Positions 31,505 through 42,842 of a DNA stretch of 64,000 bases are shown piece after piece. Positions within the stretch are counted from its first letter, which is position 1. Every line of letters starts with the position of its first letter. Source of the stretch: Pholiota molesta (lineage: Eukaryota; Basidiomycota; Agaricomycetes; Agaricales; Strophariaceae); contig JACGCK010000007.1 in NCBI GenBank assembly GCA_014925825.1, positions 620,001-684,000 on the forward strand, given 5' to 3'. The position numbers and the translations under genes were made by a program. The notes beneath the pieces were generated by a model, which worked only from the letters and a program-made list of their open reading frames with translations, did not search any database and was not told the DNA's origin.

Positions 31505-32592
31505 AAGTTGAAAATTTGTGTAGGCAAGCAATCGATGCCCTCAGAAGTATAACAATGGAGACACGGAGCAGGGTCTTCTGTCGTGTGGGGATGCACATAG
31601 GCAAACAGAAATTAGAATCTAGATTTATTCTTTTCTGACTCGAACGATACTTCAAATACTCGCACTTGATTCACAAGAGCTTAATATATACACAATGTCA
31701 ACCCAGTACAGGACAACAGGAAGAGAGCCATGAAGGGTTGATCAGGACTAGCGAAGTACATTGCAATGTAGGATTCTGGCTTGAAATTTTAACATTGAAG
31801 GTGCGTAAATTGATGTTATCGACAGCGAGTAGAATGTAGACAAAGGAAAAGTGCAAGGGCAAATAGATGTCGGATGTGCGAATGCTACGAGGAGGTATGT
31901 AAGTATATGTAGGTGTATGAATGTACGTGATGATGAATTCGTAAGGAAGGAGAAAAAAAATCGTACGGGTCGTGAGTTGGATGGAGGATGGAGGATGGAT
32001 GCTAGTGCAGTGAGGTGCGACGCCCACATAAATATGCAGTGATGTACAAGGGAAAATGACAACCGAAGCCCAAAGAGAAATTGAGCAATTGCGAGACCTG
32101 AGGTAATCCAAGCTGGCGAAGGGTCAGATGTTAGAATTTATACACATGCCCACGTCCTCTGGGCCGAGAATGGGCCTTGTCTAGGGACAGCTCTTCCTTC
32201 CAAGGACGAAGAGGAAGAGCACACTCTACTCATGAAGATGGCCGAAAGCGTCGCTCAATGCATCCACCTGCCTCCGCCAGCTGCTGCCAATCTGACGGAG
32301 ACGGGAGCTCAGTGCACACCCAGAGGATGTGGCAGTCAGTTCAGAGTGAACGCAACGTCTGTCATGCGCGCTCATCAGGAATCCGACAATCATCCGCGGC
32401 GCAGGCTCATGGCGTCATCGGCACTCGATAAGCGCCAGTCGACAGCAAGGATAAGGTGCTCGCCCCGCCGCACCCCACACTGGCGCCGCGCTGCACCATA
32501 TATCCCATCAAAACAATATACAGCCTCGCGGCGGCGGGCCTCTACTGCCGGCGCGCGGGGCGCACGCAGCGCCTCGGTTCGCGGGCAGCCAT
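31505..32592. other. Intergenic region
   Basis: The first 180 bases resemble the region after zinc-finger gene A (TTTCTGACTC, CACAAGAG, ATATACACA), so the duplication extends beyond the gene. No F-box-like relic was found here. The rest shows nothing supportable. Confidence 0.45.
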
Positions 32593-34965
32593 CTAGATCT
32601 TGAGCTCCCGGAACCCGCGCACGTCCAGCCGCCCAGTCCCATTGCGCCGCCACTCCTCGTCCGCCTCCGACTCCGTCCCGCCCGCCGCCGCCGGGGGCAG
32701 CGGGCGCCCCGTCCAGCGGCCCCCAGGGATGACGATCTTGCCCGCAGACACCCCCGGCGGCGGCGCGGCGCTGCGCTGCTTCGGCAGCCCCAGCGCCTTC
32801 CGCTGCCTCCGCGTGAGCGCCTTCTCGCCGTGCACCGCGTGCGGGTGCGGGAACCGCGCGGGCTTCTTCGGCGTCGCGGCGGGCACGACGGCGGGCTCGG
32901 GCGCGGGCGACGGCGACGTGGACAGCGAGGACACCTCCGACGCCACCTCGGAGCTCGTCTCCGAGCTCGACGTCGAGCCTGTCGCGGACAGCCCAGGCGT
33001 GTCTGCCTCCGCCTCGCCGTCGACGTCGACGACCATGTCATCCCCCACAACAGCAGGCGTCGCCAGACCATCGTCGGCCGCCATCGAGGCCCCGCGCGTG
33101 CGCGACCGTTTCTCGCGGCCCTCGCGGCCCTCCGCGTCGTCCCCGCCCGACGCGCTCGACTCGTCGAACGTGCGCTTCGGCGAGCGGTACTGCGCGCGCG
33201 CGCCGGGCGTTGCGCTTGCCTGCAGGTGTGCCTGGCGCGAGTGCGGGCGCATGTGCGCTGGGGTGGCCGCACCCTCGATGGAGGACGAGGAAGACGTCGA
33301 CGTCGAGAGCGGGTGCCGTGCAGGCGTGGCGAGAGGCTGCGCGGGCTCAGGTGCGGTCGGGATCTGAGCGGTGGGGAAGGGCGACGCAGATCGCGAAGTC
33401 GGTAAAGGGATCAACGACGGGTCTTGGACGGCTGGATGAGGAGCTACAGCAGCAGGAGCAGCAGCGCTCGGTTCGGGAGTAGCAGACGGCACTTTCAGCT
33501 TGACCTTCAGCGCACTGCGCTCTTTCCTCTCCTCCTTCCGCTCCTTGTCCTTCCTCTCCCGCTCGCGCTTTTTCTCGCGCTCGCGCTCCTTCAGCGTCTC
33601 CTTCTCCACCTCAGCCTGCGACGGCAAGTCCTGCGTCTGGGGCGGCGTCTCCATAATATTCGGCAGGCCCGTATGCGGCCCACGCAGATTCCGAATGGAC
33701 GAAAAATGCTCCCAGTCGTGATACCTGCACCAAAAATAGAACACGTCAGTTACGCCGTACATAGCCACAACGTGGGCGCTAAAAATAGCCACTTACGCAA
33801 CATAGATGGTGGGTCCACCATCGGCCTCCTGCTCGGCGTCCACCACCAGCGCCGCGACCTCCTTTTCCTCCTTCGCGTCCTCGCCTTGCTCCTCCCCGTC
33901 GTCCTCCGCCTCGTCGTCGTCTTCGTCGCTCGTCACCTCCTCCAGCACGTAATACCCGTGCCCCGTGCGCACCTTCTGCACGTCCTTCTCCTCGGGCTTC
34001 GGTTTCTTCGGTGGCGTGGGGCCGCCGACGCTCGGTGTGCGCGTCGACCGGCGGCGGGGAGGCGTGGAGGGGGTAGCGTCGGATGGGGCGTTCGATGCGG
34101 TGCTAGAAGCGGATGTGGAAGTAGAGGCGGGGGCGGTGGAAGAAGAGGACCCGCCGGCGCGCCATTCGATGACGTAGACCAAGCCGGGCTGTACGACTTT
34201 TATGTTGCGGCGCATCATATGCGCGAATGCTGAGAGTTCCATGTGGCCACCGTACGTCGCTTTAGAAAAAAAGAAAAAAAGAGGCGACGTAGGGTAAGCG
34301 CCCTATCGACAAACACCGAAAGTGAAAAGCAAAAAAAAAATGAAAATTGAAGTGTGGCCTCTCTTCTCTCTCCTTCATATGAAACCAGCAAATAAAGCGC
34401 ATATATGAGATCAAAAATCAGCCGCGCAGAGGCGCAGCCCACAACCACCCAAGGAGCAACAAAGCAGCACCACCCCATTCCCATCCCCAAAACAGAAAGC
34501 AAACTCACCATTCTCCCGCATCCCCCAAATACGCCTGCAGCCTTTCGACGGGCCCCCCGCCCCCGTCCTTCCCGCCTCCTTCTCCCTCCCGGCGCCCCCC
34601 GCCCCCGCCGCTTCCCGCGCCCCGCATCGCTCTCCTCCCCCTCGTCCTCCACGAACCCCTCATACCGCTCCCCGTGCGCCTCGATCCAGTCGCACACCTG
34701 CTTCCCACCTACATACGTGGACGGCGGAAAACAGGGATGGAGGGGATAGAGGGGAAGGAAAGATAGACAGCAAGCTCAGCTTCCGCATGCCGATTCAAGG
34801 GAGGGAACACACCTGAGCGTGCAGCGCCGCACTGCCGTACACCTGGTCCGCGAGCGCCCTGAAAAGACAGTTCCCGTCGCCGATCGTCGGCGCGGCGTAG
34901 AGCCCCAGCAGGGAGAGCTGCGCCGAAAGCTGCTCGTTCGGGTTCGTGTCCGTGGAGGTCACCAG
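32593..34965 (-). CDS. OTU-domain cysteine deubiquitinase (first exon not located)
   Basis: Visible exons are 34965-34813, 34697-34509, 34259-33797 and 33724-32593. The OTU core reads TIGDGNCLFRALADQVYGS, where D-x2-C is the catalytic loop and the Cys codon is 34869-34867. It continues with VCDWIEAHGERYEGF, ERLQAYLGDAGE, TYGGHMELSAFAHMMRR, KVVQPGLVYVIEW and finally YHDWEHFSSIRN with the catalytic His. After the OTU fold comes a highly charged Lys/Arg/Glu helix and a Ser/Pro-rich tail with HGEKALTRRQRKALGLPK. Such proteins remove ubiquitin from substrates in cytosol or nucleus. The phase does not match between the second and third listed exons, and ERLQAYLGDAGE lies in a different frame from VCDWIE, so a base is probably wrong near the G-rich stretch at 34540-34620. 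Confidence 0.8.
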
Positions 34966-37777
34966 CTGCACGTGGGTTCCCGATGTTATAGACGATTGAG
35001 GGGTAGATGCGCATCAACGGCACGAGAGGAAAGGGTGCATATATGCGCGGGCAGGAACGGACAGGAAAGAGCACGAAACCAGAAGTGATCGGCCAGATCA
35101 GCGACGTTTTCGATGAACGAAAGAAAGAGTGAGCAGAATCCAGAACAGCGATAACAACAATGAGCCCATGAAACAAGCCAATGCAAGATATGATAAAGGC
35201 GACGGGCAGCAGCAGGGTCAACGAAGTGAGACGGGGATGGAGGATCGAGAGAGGCACAATCAGTAACGAGATTACCGCGGCGAAGGTCTCGAATAACGTA
35301 CCCGACCCCTCGAAGACCGCGTTGTGCGCGAGCGGACTGGCAAGAGAAGCAAAAAAACGGGTTAGCAGATGTTCGCAATGGAAATTTGAAAAAGATCACA
35401 AGCAAAAAAAAAAAAAAAAAAAAAAAAACAAAAAAAGAAGGATAAAAAGCATCCAAAAGCCAAAACACCGAAAAGAATGAAAGAAAAAGAAAAAAGACAG
35501 ATTCCTGGTTCACAAATCACGACCGTCCTCCAAAGCCACAGCAGGACAAAGACAACTGCCCACCGTGGGCTCGCCATCCTAGCCGCCGCCCGCGTGTGTC
35601 CATAAACTATGGGGTGCGCGCGAGCGGGGGGACTGGATGCAGAGAACAAAAGGCAGCATCGGCCGCGTGGTGGGGGGCGGTCGCGGTGGAGAGGAGCGGG
35701 GATGGGGATGGTATGTAGGGAGGGCGAGGGAAGCGCGGAGAGGGAAGTGGGAGGATGATGTGGATGCGATGGCGATTGGCTAATGCAAGAACGATAATGA
35801 CAGCGATGGCGTCGCCTGAGTGGATAATCATCCCATGAACGATGCCGTCGTCGATTACAACACCCATGACAGATGGTGGGTCCGCGACGACGCTCTCCTC
35901 CGACGGCACCGTATACGTCCAATCCGACCACACGACGCCATCGCCCCTCCAACGTCAAGCCGAACACGTGCCCTCCCAACGACGACCAGCAACCGACTAC
36001 ATTCGTACAACGACGGACACCCCGGAACATGGTGCCGTCGCGCACGCAAAGCATGTATAAACACAGCCTCCGCGGGTGACCCAGACATCCGAGCCACACT
36101 CGGAGCCGCACCACAGAAGATGACGAAAGCGGTGCGGGGTAGACGAGGCAGAAACAGGGAGGAGCGCTGAGGCAGCCAGGCGTATGTGGCTGCGAATACG
36201 CCCAACCGCCGTGTGCGACGCCGGGGCATCTCACATCCGCCCATGGGTGCAGGCGGCATGAGAGCGTGGGCGGAAGAAAGAACAAGGGGAAAAACAAACA
36301 GAGAACAGGAAAGAAGACCGCCCAAAAAGGAAACCAGGCGCGGCAACAACGTGGGCGCACGGAAAATGCGGCCTGCACGCGACACACCGCGCCACGAAAT
36401 GTGCAGAGACGACTCACGATGGGGGGCAGGGCCCTTTGCGCCCTTCATGTTCCGTTTTCCCATTTCCGTCGATCAGATGGGCGTGTGTGTGTATGTGTCC
36501 GTGCGTCGTAAATATAAAGTCCGTCTTGCGCAGTTAGGCTTTGCTTTTACTTTGTCTCTGCGATTCCGTTTCAGTGGCTCGTCTCGTGGTTCTCTTGGCT
36601 TGATCAATGTCCAGACTATAAAAAGGGGAGGGGGGCGGGGCGTGCTGCTGTCTAAGTGTTCGTGTGTATGCAACTATGTATGTGCGGGTGCGGGTAGAAG
36701 ACGGTGGAGGAGAGAGTAAAGAGTGAGCGTGGGTGTATAGCAAGAAAGGGAAGGGATGGGCGAGGGAGGGATGGACGACCGCGGTGGACAGATGGTGGTG
36801 GTTGCGGTTTGAAGTGGGAAGCCCTGAGCTCGGGGTCTCAGCGTACCCGGGACCCCTGACCGTCCCCTTCGACGTAATAGTTTGCCCACAGCGATTGATG
36901 CCGCCGTGCCAAGCGCTGATCGCGGTACAAGTCCAGTCCACGCGGCTCAGCGTCGTCGCTCGGGGTCGCGCGCAGCAGGAAAGATACCAGGGAGATGAAG
37001 TGCGGCGCTGACAGCGATGGAAGAAGATATAGCGTCGAGGCGTGATTATCGTGCGGTGGATCTATGCGGTGGATGACCGCAATTGCCAGCCTCATCGATC
37101 CACGTGCACCGCATGTTTCCCTGAGCCAAAAACCGATAATCCGGCGGCCCGGCGTCTAATTCGAGGCTTGCGGCGAGACGGCGGGACTGCGGTGCCATCC
37201 GCCGCGCTTGCCGTGTATGTCAGGGGTCCGTGGTCCACAACACACACCGCTCCCGAGGCCGAGGGCACTGCCACGCCTACAGTGCGGAGACAGCCAATGC
37301 TCGTCATTCCACCTTCACCTGGACCCTACATCCATCAGGGACACTGACCGTAACGATAACGCACTGCGCTCTTGCTGACCTAGGCCCAATAAGCGCCCGC
37401 GATCTCGATACGCGCCGACAACAGCGAACTGTGCAGACGCAGCACCGCCAGAGCACCGCCGCAGCCAACATCGCTAGTGACCCACAGCGCTCTACCCTCT
37501 CCGCAGCACCTCTCTTTCCCTAAAAATACTTGAAATCTCACCACATTTGCCCACCTTGCTCTCAACGCTCACTTGCCACACTGCAGGAACTCGTTCCCGG
37601 TAGTACCAGTAAGCAAACAATAGACGCGGACGACTAGCCGACCCCCAACCTGCACACTTGCTTCTGACCTCCTGCCTCGAGGGTAATCCTTATCGCACTA
37701 AATTGCCTTACAAACCCCTCTATTCTGAGCCCTCAACACACTACTTAAGTCCCGTCACACCCCATACCCATCCTACA
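34966..37777. other. Intergenic region, GC-rich, with a poly-A tract
   Basis: It should hold the first exon and promoter of the OTU gene, but no start could be fixed. A run of about 23 A lies at 35406-35428. Long frames here are low-complexity and Arg-, Pro- or Phe-rich. A CT-rich leader precedes the ATG at 37778. Confidence 0.45.
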
Positions 37778-39091
37778 ATGATCATCGACGAAAAAGTCAT
37801 CATGACGCCCAACTACGACCCGTCCGCGGCGTACCCCGCCTCCCCCGCCTACCCCTACGCCCGTACCTCCCCCGCCGCCTCCTCCTACGGCTCCACTCTC
37901 ACCCTGCAACTCCCGCACGCGCGGGCCCCGACGCTCGCCACCCTCCCCGCGCACATCCTCCTCCAGATCATCCACCACACCTTCCCATACAGCACCCCGC
38001 AGGCGCCCGCATACAACCCCGCGGCCTCCGCCGCCGACGCCACCTACTACGCCGCGTACACCGCGCACTACCACCCGGACACCGTCGCGGAGCGCCAGCG
38101 GCGCACGCTGCTCTGGCTGAGCACGAGCCTGCGGCGCGTGAGCCGCACGCTGTACACCGCGTGCATGCACGTCCTGCGCTCGACGTACCTCCCCGCGTAC
38201 CTCGCGCTCGTGCGCGCGCCGTACACGAGCGACCCGTTCCCGATGGGCGCCCCGGACGCCCCGCCCTCCACCGCCGCCTCCACGGCGCCCCCGTCCCCGC
38301 CCGCGTACGCCCCGCTCGGCGTCCCGGCCGCGGCCGCCTCCGCCGCCTCCCTCGCGCCCCCCGCGCCCGGGTCCCCGCTCGCGTCCCCGCAGCGCGAGAC
38401 GCCCATCCTCGACCGCTTCATCCTGCTCAAGATCCGGCACGACGTGCTCGCGGACGAGTCCTCCCTGCACCTCGACCGCGAGGACGCGTTCCGCGACCTG
38501 TTCGAGGTCGCGCAGCCGCGCGCGCGGCTGGAGGACCTCGTGCGCGAGATCGGCGCGCGCCGCGGGGTCGTGTGCGTGCCCGGGTGGGGCGGTGCAGGGG
38601 AGGGCGCCCGCGCGGGGTCGAGCGGGAGCCTCCCGCGGCCGGAGGTGCGCGAGGTGGAGGTGGAGGGCCCGGCGGTGCCGAAGAAGAAGCCCGCGTCGAC
38701 GCGCAGGTCTTTCTTCTCCTTTGGCACGCGCAAGACCCCGCCGGCGCCCGCGTCGCCCCCGCCCGCGTCGCCCCCGCCCGCGTCCCAGCGCCGCTCACCG
38801 CCCGCGTCCGCGTCCAACTACGTGTTCAACGACGACAGCGATGAGAAAGCTGGATCACCCACATCGCCGTCCTCGCCGCTCCCTTCGCCGCCCCCGCCGC
38901 AATACAGCCAAATACAGCCGCTGCCCTTCGGGACGCTGAGCATCTCGTTCCAGCCCCGGCGGATCGGGCTGCTCCTCGGACGCACGCGGACGATTGCGGA
39001 GGTGCCGCGGGCGCCGGGGCGCCGCGAGACGCTCGAGGTGCTCGCGGCGCGGTTGGTGGTGGCGCTGGAAAAGGAGCTGCGCGGTACTTGA
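37778..39091 (+). CDS. GC-rich F-box-like hypothetical protein
   Basis: 437 residues in one exon. The start is MIIDEKVIMTPNYDP, in good context after a pyrimidine-rich leader; the frame is open 120 bases further upstream. After a Tyr/Ala/Pro-rich start comes APTLATLPAHILLQIIHHTF, which resembles the first helix of an F-box. Then LLWLSTSLRRVSRTLYTAC, a region around LDRFILLKIRHDVLADESS and LHLDREDAFRDLFEV, a Pro/Ser-rich linker with RRSFFSFGTRK, and a C-terminal block ISFQPRRIGLLLGRTRTIAEV. These blocks recur in two relics (18.3 and 26.6-27.1 kb) and a 3' fragment (42.2 kb), so they mark the real frame. The function is not known, and the F-box reading is an inference. Confidence 0.7.
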   Translation: MIIDEKVIMTPNYDPSAAYPASPAYPYARTSPAASSYGSTLTLQLPHARAPTLATLPAHILLQIIHHTFPYSTPQAPAYNPAASAADATYYAAYTAHYHPDTVAERQRRTLLWLSTSLRRVSRTLYTACMHVLRSTYLPAYLALVRAPYTSDPFPMGAPDAPPSTAASTAPPSPPAYAPLGVPAAAASAASLAPPAPGSPLASPQRETPILDRFILLKIRHDVLADESSLHLDREDAFRDLFEVAQPRARLEDLVREIGARRGVVCVPGWGGAGEGARAGSSGSLPRPEVREVEVEGPAVPKKKPASTRRSFFSFGTRKTPPAPASPPPASPPPASQRRSPPASASNYVFNDDSDEKAGSPTSPSSPLPSPPPPQYSQIQPLPFGTLSISFQPRRIGLLLGRTRTIAEVPRAPGRRETLEVLAARLVVALEKELRGT

Positions 39092-41780
39092 TGGGATTGC
39101 GGGGAGGGAATTGGGAGTGAAAAGGGGCTTTTGGGCGCTTAAGTTGATTTTGTAAGATAGAGCGGTGTATACATTTATTTCGTATTTTTAATTTAGTTTC
39201 TTGGGCTTAGTTGCTGGACATTCAGATCGCTCCTTTAGATCTTGAGACCGCATAGATGGAAACTCGAGCACGTAAACGAGTCTGAATATTCAAGATATCG
39301 TGTCATTGAAGTTTCGTTGTCAAAATTTTATAGCTCATTTATACTGAATTGAACATTTAACCGAGAGCAATACGAGAGCAACATGTAGACTATATAAAAC
39401 AGCAAAGAAAGCACAGAAAGCAATAGAGAAACTCTACATACATTGGACGTCCAACAGACATAAAGCATGATCGTACGTACATCTGACTGCACGTTGAATA
39501 TTCACGTTTGCAGGCGTTGTATGTTCAAACGTGAACCGGCCTTCCTACAGTTATCCACATGCCGACGAAATGAGACATCTGAATAGCACTTGCCACAGTG
39601 CGAGCACTGGTTCGGCGCCAGCCTAAAGTGCGCGGAGAGATGACCTGCGACACGGAAATTAAATGGGTCAGCAAATATGTTCAATGATAATATGAAATAT
39701 ATGGTGCGTACTTCTCAGCCCGGCCCCTCGCGTAAAATTCCCTTCACAAAATAGGAAAGGACATTCCCTCTTCGTTGTTGTAGTCTTCCTACTATCACTT
39801 TCTTGGCGAATGGCAGACGTTCCTATCCTGGGCTTGAATTTGTGGAATATTTTGTCTATGTCAGCAAGGGGAGGGATGAGGCCGTTCCGGTGGATCTCTT
39901 CTTCGAAGGCGAGTTGAACTCTGGCCATACTATTCGAGGTGGAATTGGTTATAGTCTCCAGCAAAGGACAATTTTCCATTAGAAACCTCAAGAACTGACG
40001 TTCAAGTTGTTTATCGTGGATTTGGAGGACAGGTGTTGCTTCCAGCTCTGGTCCTAAAAGATTAACAGCTGGCGGTTGACTTTCGCTTGGGCTATTTACT
40101 GAAGATAGACATACTAAGCTTATGTACTTCGATGCTCAGGAGCGACTCACGGCGACCATCCTCATCCCAAGGAAATAACGGCTGGATCGGTACAGGTGTT
40201 TCCCAACTTGCACCATATGCTGCAGTTGGATACAGGTGACAAAAAATGACCTATAGTTCAGCATTAACACTTAGAACGAGACATATATCGAAGGAAAATG
40301 CTGACCGAACTCCGTGGAAATAGATCGCAGCCAATTGCCTGGCAAATCAGCGGAGGTGTTAGCATCGCCTCTGCAAATTCCTAGTTTTGAGCAACTGACC
40401 TGGAGGATCATTCATCTGTGTATTCCCACTAAAAAACAATGCTTCCTGACCCGCAATATAGTCTTCATGGTAAACTAGATCGTTCCAGTCAGAATCCATG
40501 TGCCAGACTCCAAAAGTAATAGAGTAAGAAGTAAAGGAGTCCTAGAGGATAGAAAGCTTTTGGGGCCCTGGTTGGGATATCGTCGTTCTTGAAAGTGTGC
40601 GGCATTAAATACTGAACTTTAAGCGCTACTAGCTGCAGACCATTTAACATGAGTTATCTTCAAGTTACCCCCACGTTTTTTTCCCCTATATTAAGCACCC
40701 ACATTCTCGGAAACCCAGCCGTTTCCGAGACTATGGTGTTCCTAATTGTACAGTCGCCGTCTTTTTTGATCTCGAATGTAGTACTGCACGTACGATGAAT
40801 TTCATTTCTCCAGGAAAGTGATTAGCTGCGCGGACAAACTGGATTAACACGAGTCCTGAAACTTGGAAAGATCAGGATTCGTTGACCACTTGGGCCAAGC
40901 ATCGAATCTTGAATCTATTAGAATCACGATGATTGTTTGCGCAATCATTTCTCCGGAAAAGTGATTAGTTGCGCGCGTATGCACGACCAAACTGGATTCA
41001 CACGGGCCCAAAATAAAGACAACACCCATCGGTTATGTAGCTTAAGGGTCCAACCCGCTTAGCTCGAACCTAATTGTACTTCAAATATAATTATCGGAAC
41101 TGCCCTGTAGAATGGGAGATAGCATCACGAAAAACACTTCAGAAAAATGGTTCAAAATGAACAAGATAAATTATCACACTATCTGCTCTACATTAATAAG
41201 GGGACAGCAGACAGACGGACGAGCGAGCATAACGCTCCTTTGTTGCGTGATAGCCGCAGAAAAGGAGGTGAAGGAGGGCGACGGTATGGAGGAGGGTGTT
41301 GTTGAGGATGATGGTAGCATAGAGGAGAGTAGCAACATGTAGAAGGGCGGTGGCATGGAGGGAGTGGCATGTAAGTAGGAGGGTGATGATGTACGGTATG
41401 GAGGAAGCATCGGCAGAGGGCCGCTGCATGGAGGCCGCGGCGTCGAGTTGGGTGGCGGCACGGGATCGGATGGCGGCATAGAGGAGAGGGTGCAGGAGGC
41501 TGCAGGGTGCGGGACTGAAGAGGGAAGTGCGGATTGACGAACGAGTGTGCGTTGCGCACGGTCATTTGTTGTCATGATAGCTGCAGAGACACCTAGAGGG
41601 CCGCGGTGGTGTAAAGAATCACAGATCGCAGCGGGCGCCAGCTTAACCATCGTTGCAGAAGGACATCGGCGGACATTCGAAGAGCCGGATCCTTGTCGCG
41701 GTAGGCTGTAGCCGCTGAGAGGTGGTGGAAGGACGGCGACAGTGAAGGGGCGGCGGGGACGGTCAGTGATGATAGGGCGG
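38697..41780. repeat. Tandem segmental duplication, unit 1
   Basis: It runs from RRSFFSFG in the F-box-like gene through zinc-finger gene C to a GA-rich stretch (near 41190-41770). Unit 2 at 42203-44850 has the same content in the same order. Shared markers are AACGAGTCTGAATATTCAAG, the five-exon zinc-finger gene, and AATAAGGGG with GGAGGGCGACGGT. Confidence 0.75.
39502..40499 (-). CDS. C2H2 zinc-finger protein, paralogue C
   Basis: Exons 40499-40400, 40338-40306, 40219-40151, 40098-39712 and 39644-39502 join in frame to 243 residues. The N-terminus is acidic (MDSDWNDLVYHEDYIAGQ). Exon 4 encodes FLRFLMENCPLLETI, PLADIDKIFHKFKPRIG and finger 1, CPFLFCEGNFTRGAGLR, completed by SHLSAHF after the last splice. 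Finger 2 is CSHCGKCYSDVSFRRHVDNC. The second and third exons are exactly as long as those of paralogue D (33 and 69 bases), and so is the fourth (387 bases). It is tail-to-tail with the F-box-like gene (410 bases between stops). A nuclear DNA-binding role is inferred. Confidence 0.83.
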
Positions 41781-42202
41781 ACGAATGGACGGGCGAGCGC
41801 TGCGCTCGCCCATCGGTCGTGGAAACCGATTAGAGGGCGGCGGACGGCGTGGAAGTCGCTGGAAGGGGTCCAAGACGGCGGTGGCTTCGAGAATGGAGGT
41901 GACTAGAGGAGCAGGGTGCCAGCGGAGACGGACGGACAGACGAGCCTAGCGCTCGTGCAGGAAGTTGCCTCCGCTGGAAATTGATAACGCGGACGGAAGA
42001 CCTCGTCATAGAGATCGCCATTGGCTGCGAGGTGGTGCATGCAAGTGCATGTGCCCGGATGCGCGAGGCGGTTGTGTAGGGGTTTCATGGCACTGCTGCG
42101 AAGCACAGGTATATCTCTGCGCAGAATCGGAACCAGCGTTAGATGCCTTCGGAGGTGGACGTGTAGGGACAGTGATGTCGAAGATTAAACTTGGTAACTG
42201 GT
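40500..42202. other. Intergenic region with hairpins and short direct repeats
   Basis: It holds the promoter of gene C, a perfect 10-bp hairpin TCTCGGAAAC/GTTTCCGAGA (40705-40730), and two copies of a GTGATTAG-TGCGCG-CAAACTGGATT segment (about 40804-40862 and 40946-41010). A GGA-rich stretch at 41250-41480 and a 9-bp hairpin GGGCGAGCG/CGCTCGCCC (41791-41811) follow. No gene is seen. Confidence 0.5.
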
Positions 42203-42496
42203 TGACGCGCAGATCTTTCTTCTCTTTCGGCAGTCGCAGAAACTCGTTTGTATGCTCCTCTTTCCCCTCGCAGCGCGATTTCCTTACCTTCTCAACCAAT
42301 TCTCAACATCGATTACCATCGCTTCCGAGTCAGCACCTTGCCCGAATCACTCGTACCGCCTTCCCGACCCCACACCCTGCCCGCCCCAGTCTATTTCTGC
42401 CGTCGCCTACACAAGCCACACAAGCAAACCAATTTACAGCCGCTGTCCTTTCCGACTCTGAGCATCTCATTCTTCAAGTCGCTGCGTATGGAGTAG
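42203..42496 (+). pseudogene. 3' fragment of the F-box-like gene (unit 2 of duplication)
   Basis: It begins inside the gene at the RRSFFSFG motif and ends with LQPLSFPTLSISF, which matches the IQPLPFGTLSISF block of the intact copy at 38.9 kb. A stop then follows at 42494-42496. It lacks a start and the first 300 codons, so it cannot be functional as it stands. Confidence 0.7.
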
Positions 42497-42842
42497 CTGT
42501 TTGAGTACACGCGGAAGTGCCGAGCGCGCCGCGAGGTCGGGAGACGCTTAAGGTTGAGCACGTTAACGAGTCTGAATATTCAAGATATCATGTTATTGGA
42601 GTTTCGTTGTCAAAAAGCAACTACCGATGTTTCATATTTCTACACGCATGTATTCATACCGAATCTATACCTAAGTAAACATTTGACCGATAGCAATGCG
42701 AGAACAATACAGAGACTACAGAAGACAACAAAGAAAGCATCCAAAGAAAAAGAGAAACTATTCTAATTCTACATGCATTGGACGTCTAGCAGATATAAAG
42801 CGTGACCGTACGTACATCGCTGAAGTACACTGAGTGCAGGTT

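Noticed and set aside
32508..33482. Arg-rich long frames overlapping the OTU gene
   Set aside because: Shadows of the GC-rich OTU gene tail; no motifs.
35000..36420. Long minus-strand frames of 175 and 351 residues
   Set aside because: Phe/Leu/Arg/Pro-rich composition and translation through the poly-A/T tract mark them as non-coding.
37745..38840. Long antisense and alternate-frame ORFs opposite the F-box-like gene
   Set aside because: Very high GC removes stop codons in all frames. Only the plus frame has blocks conserved in the other copies.
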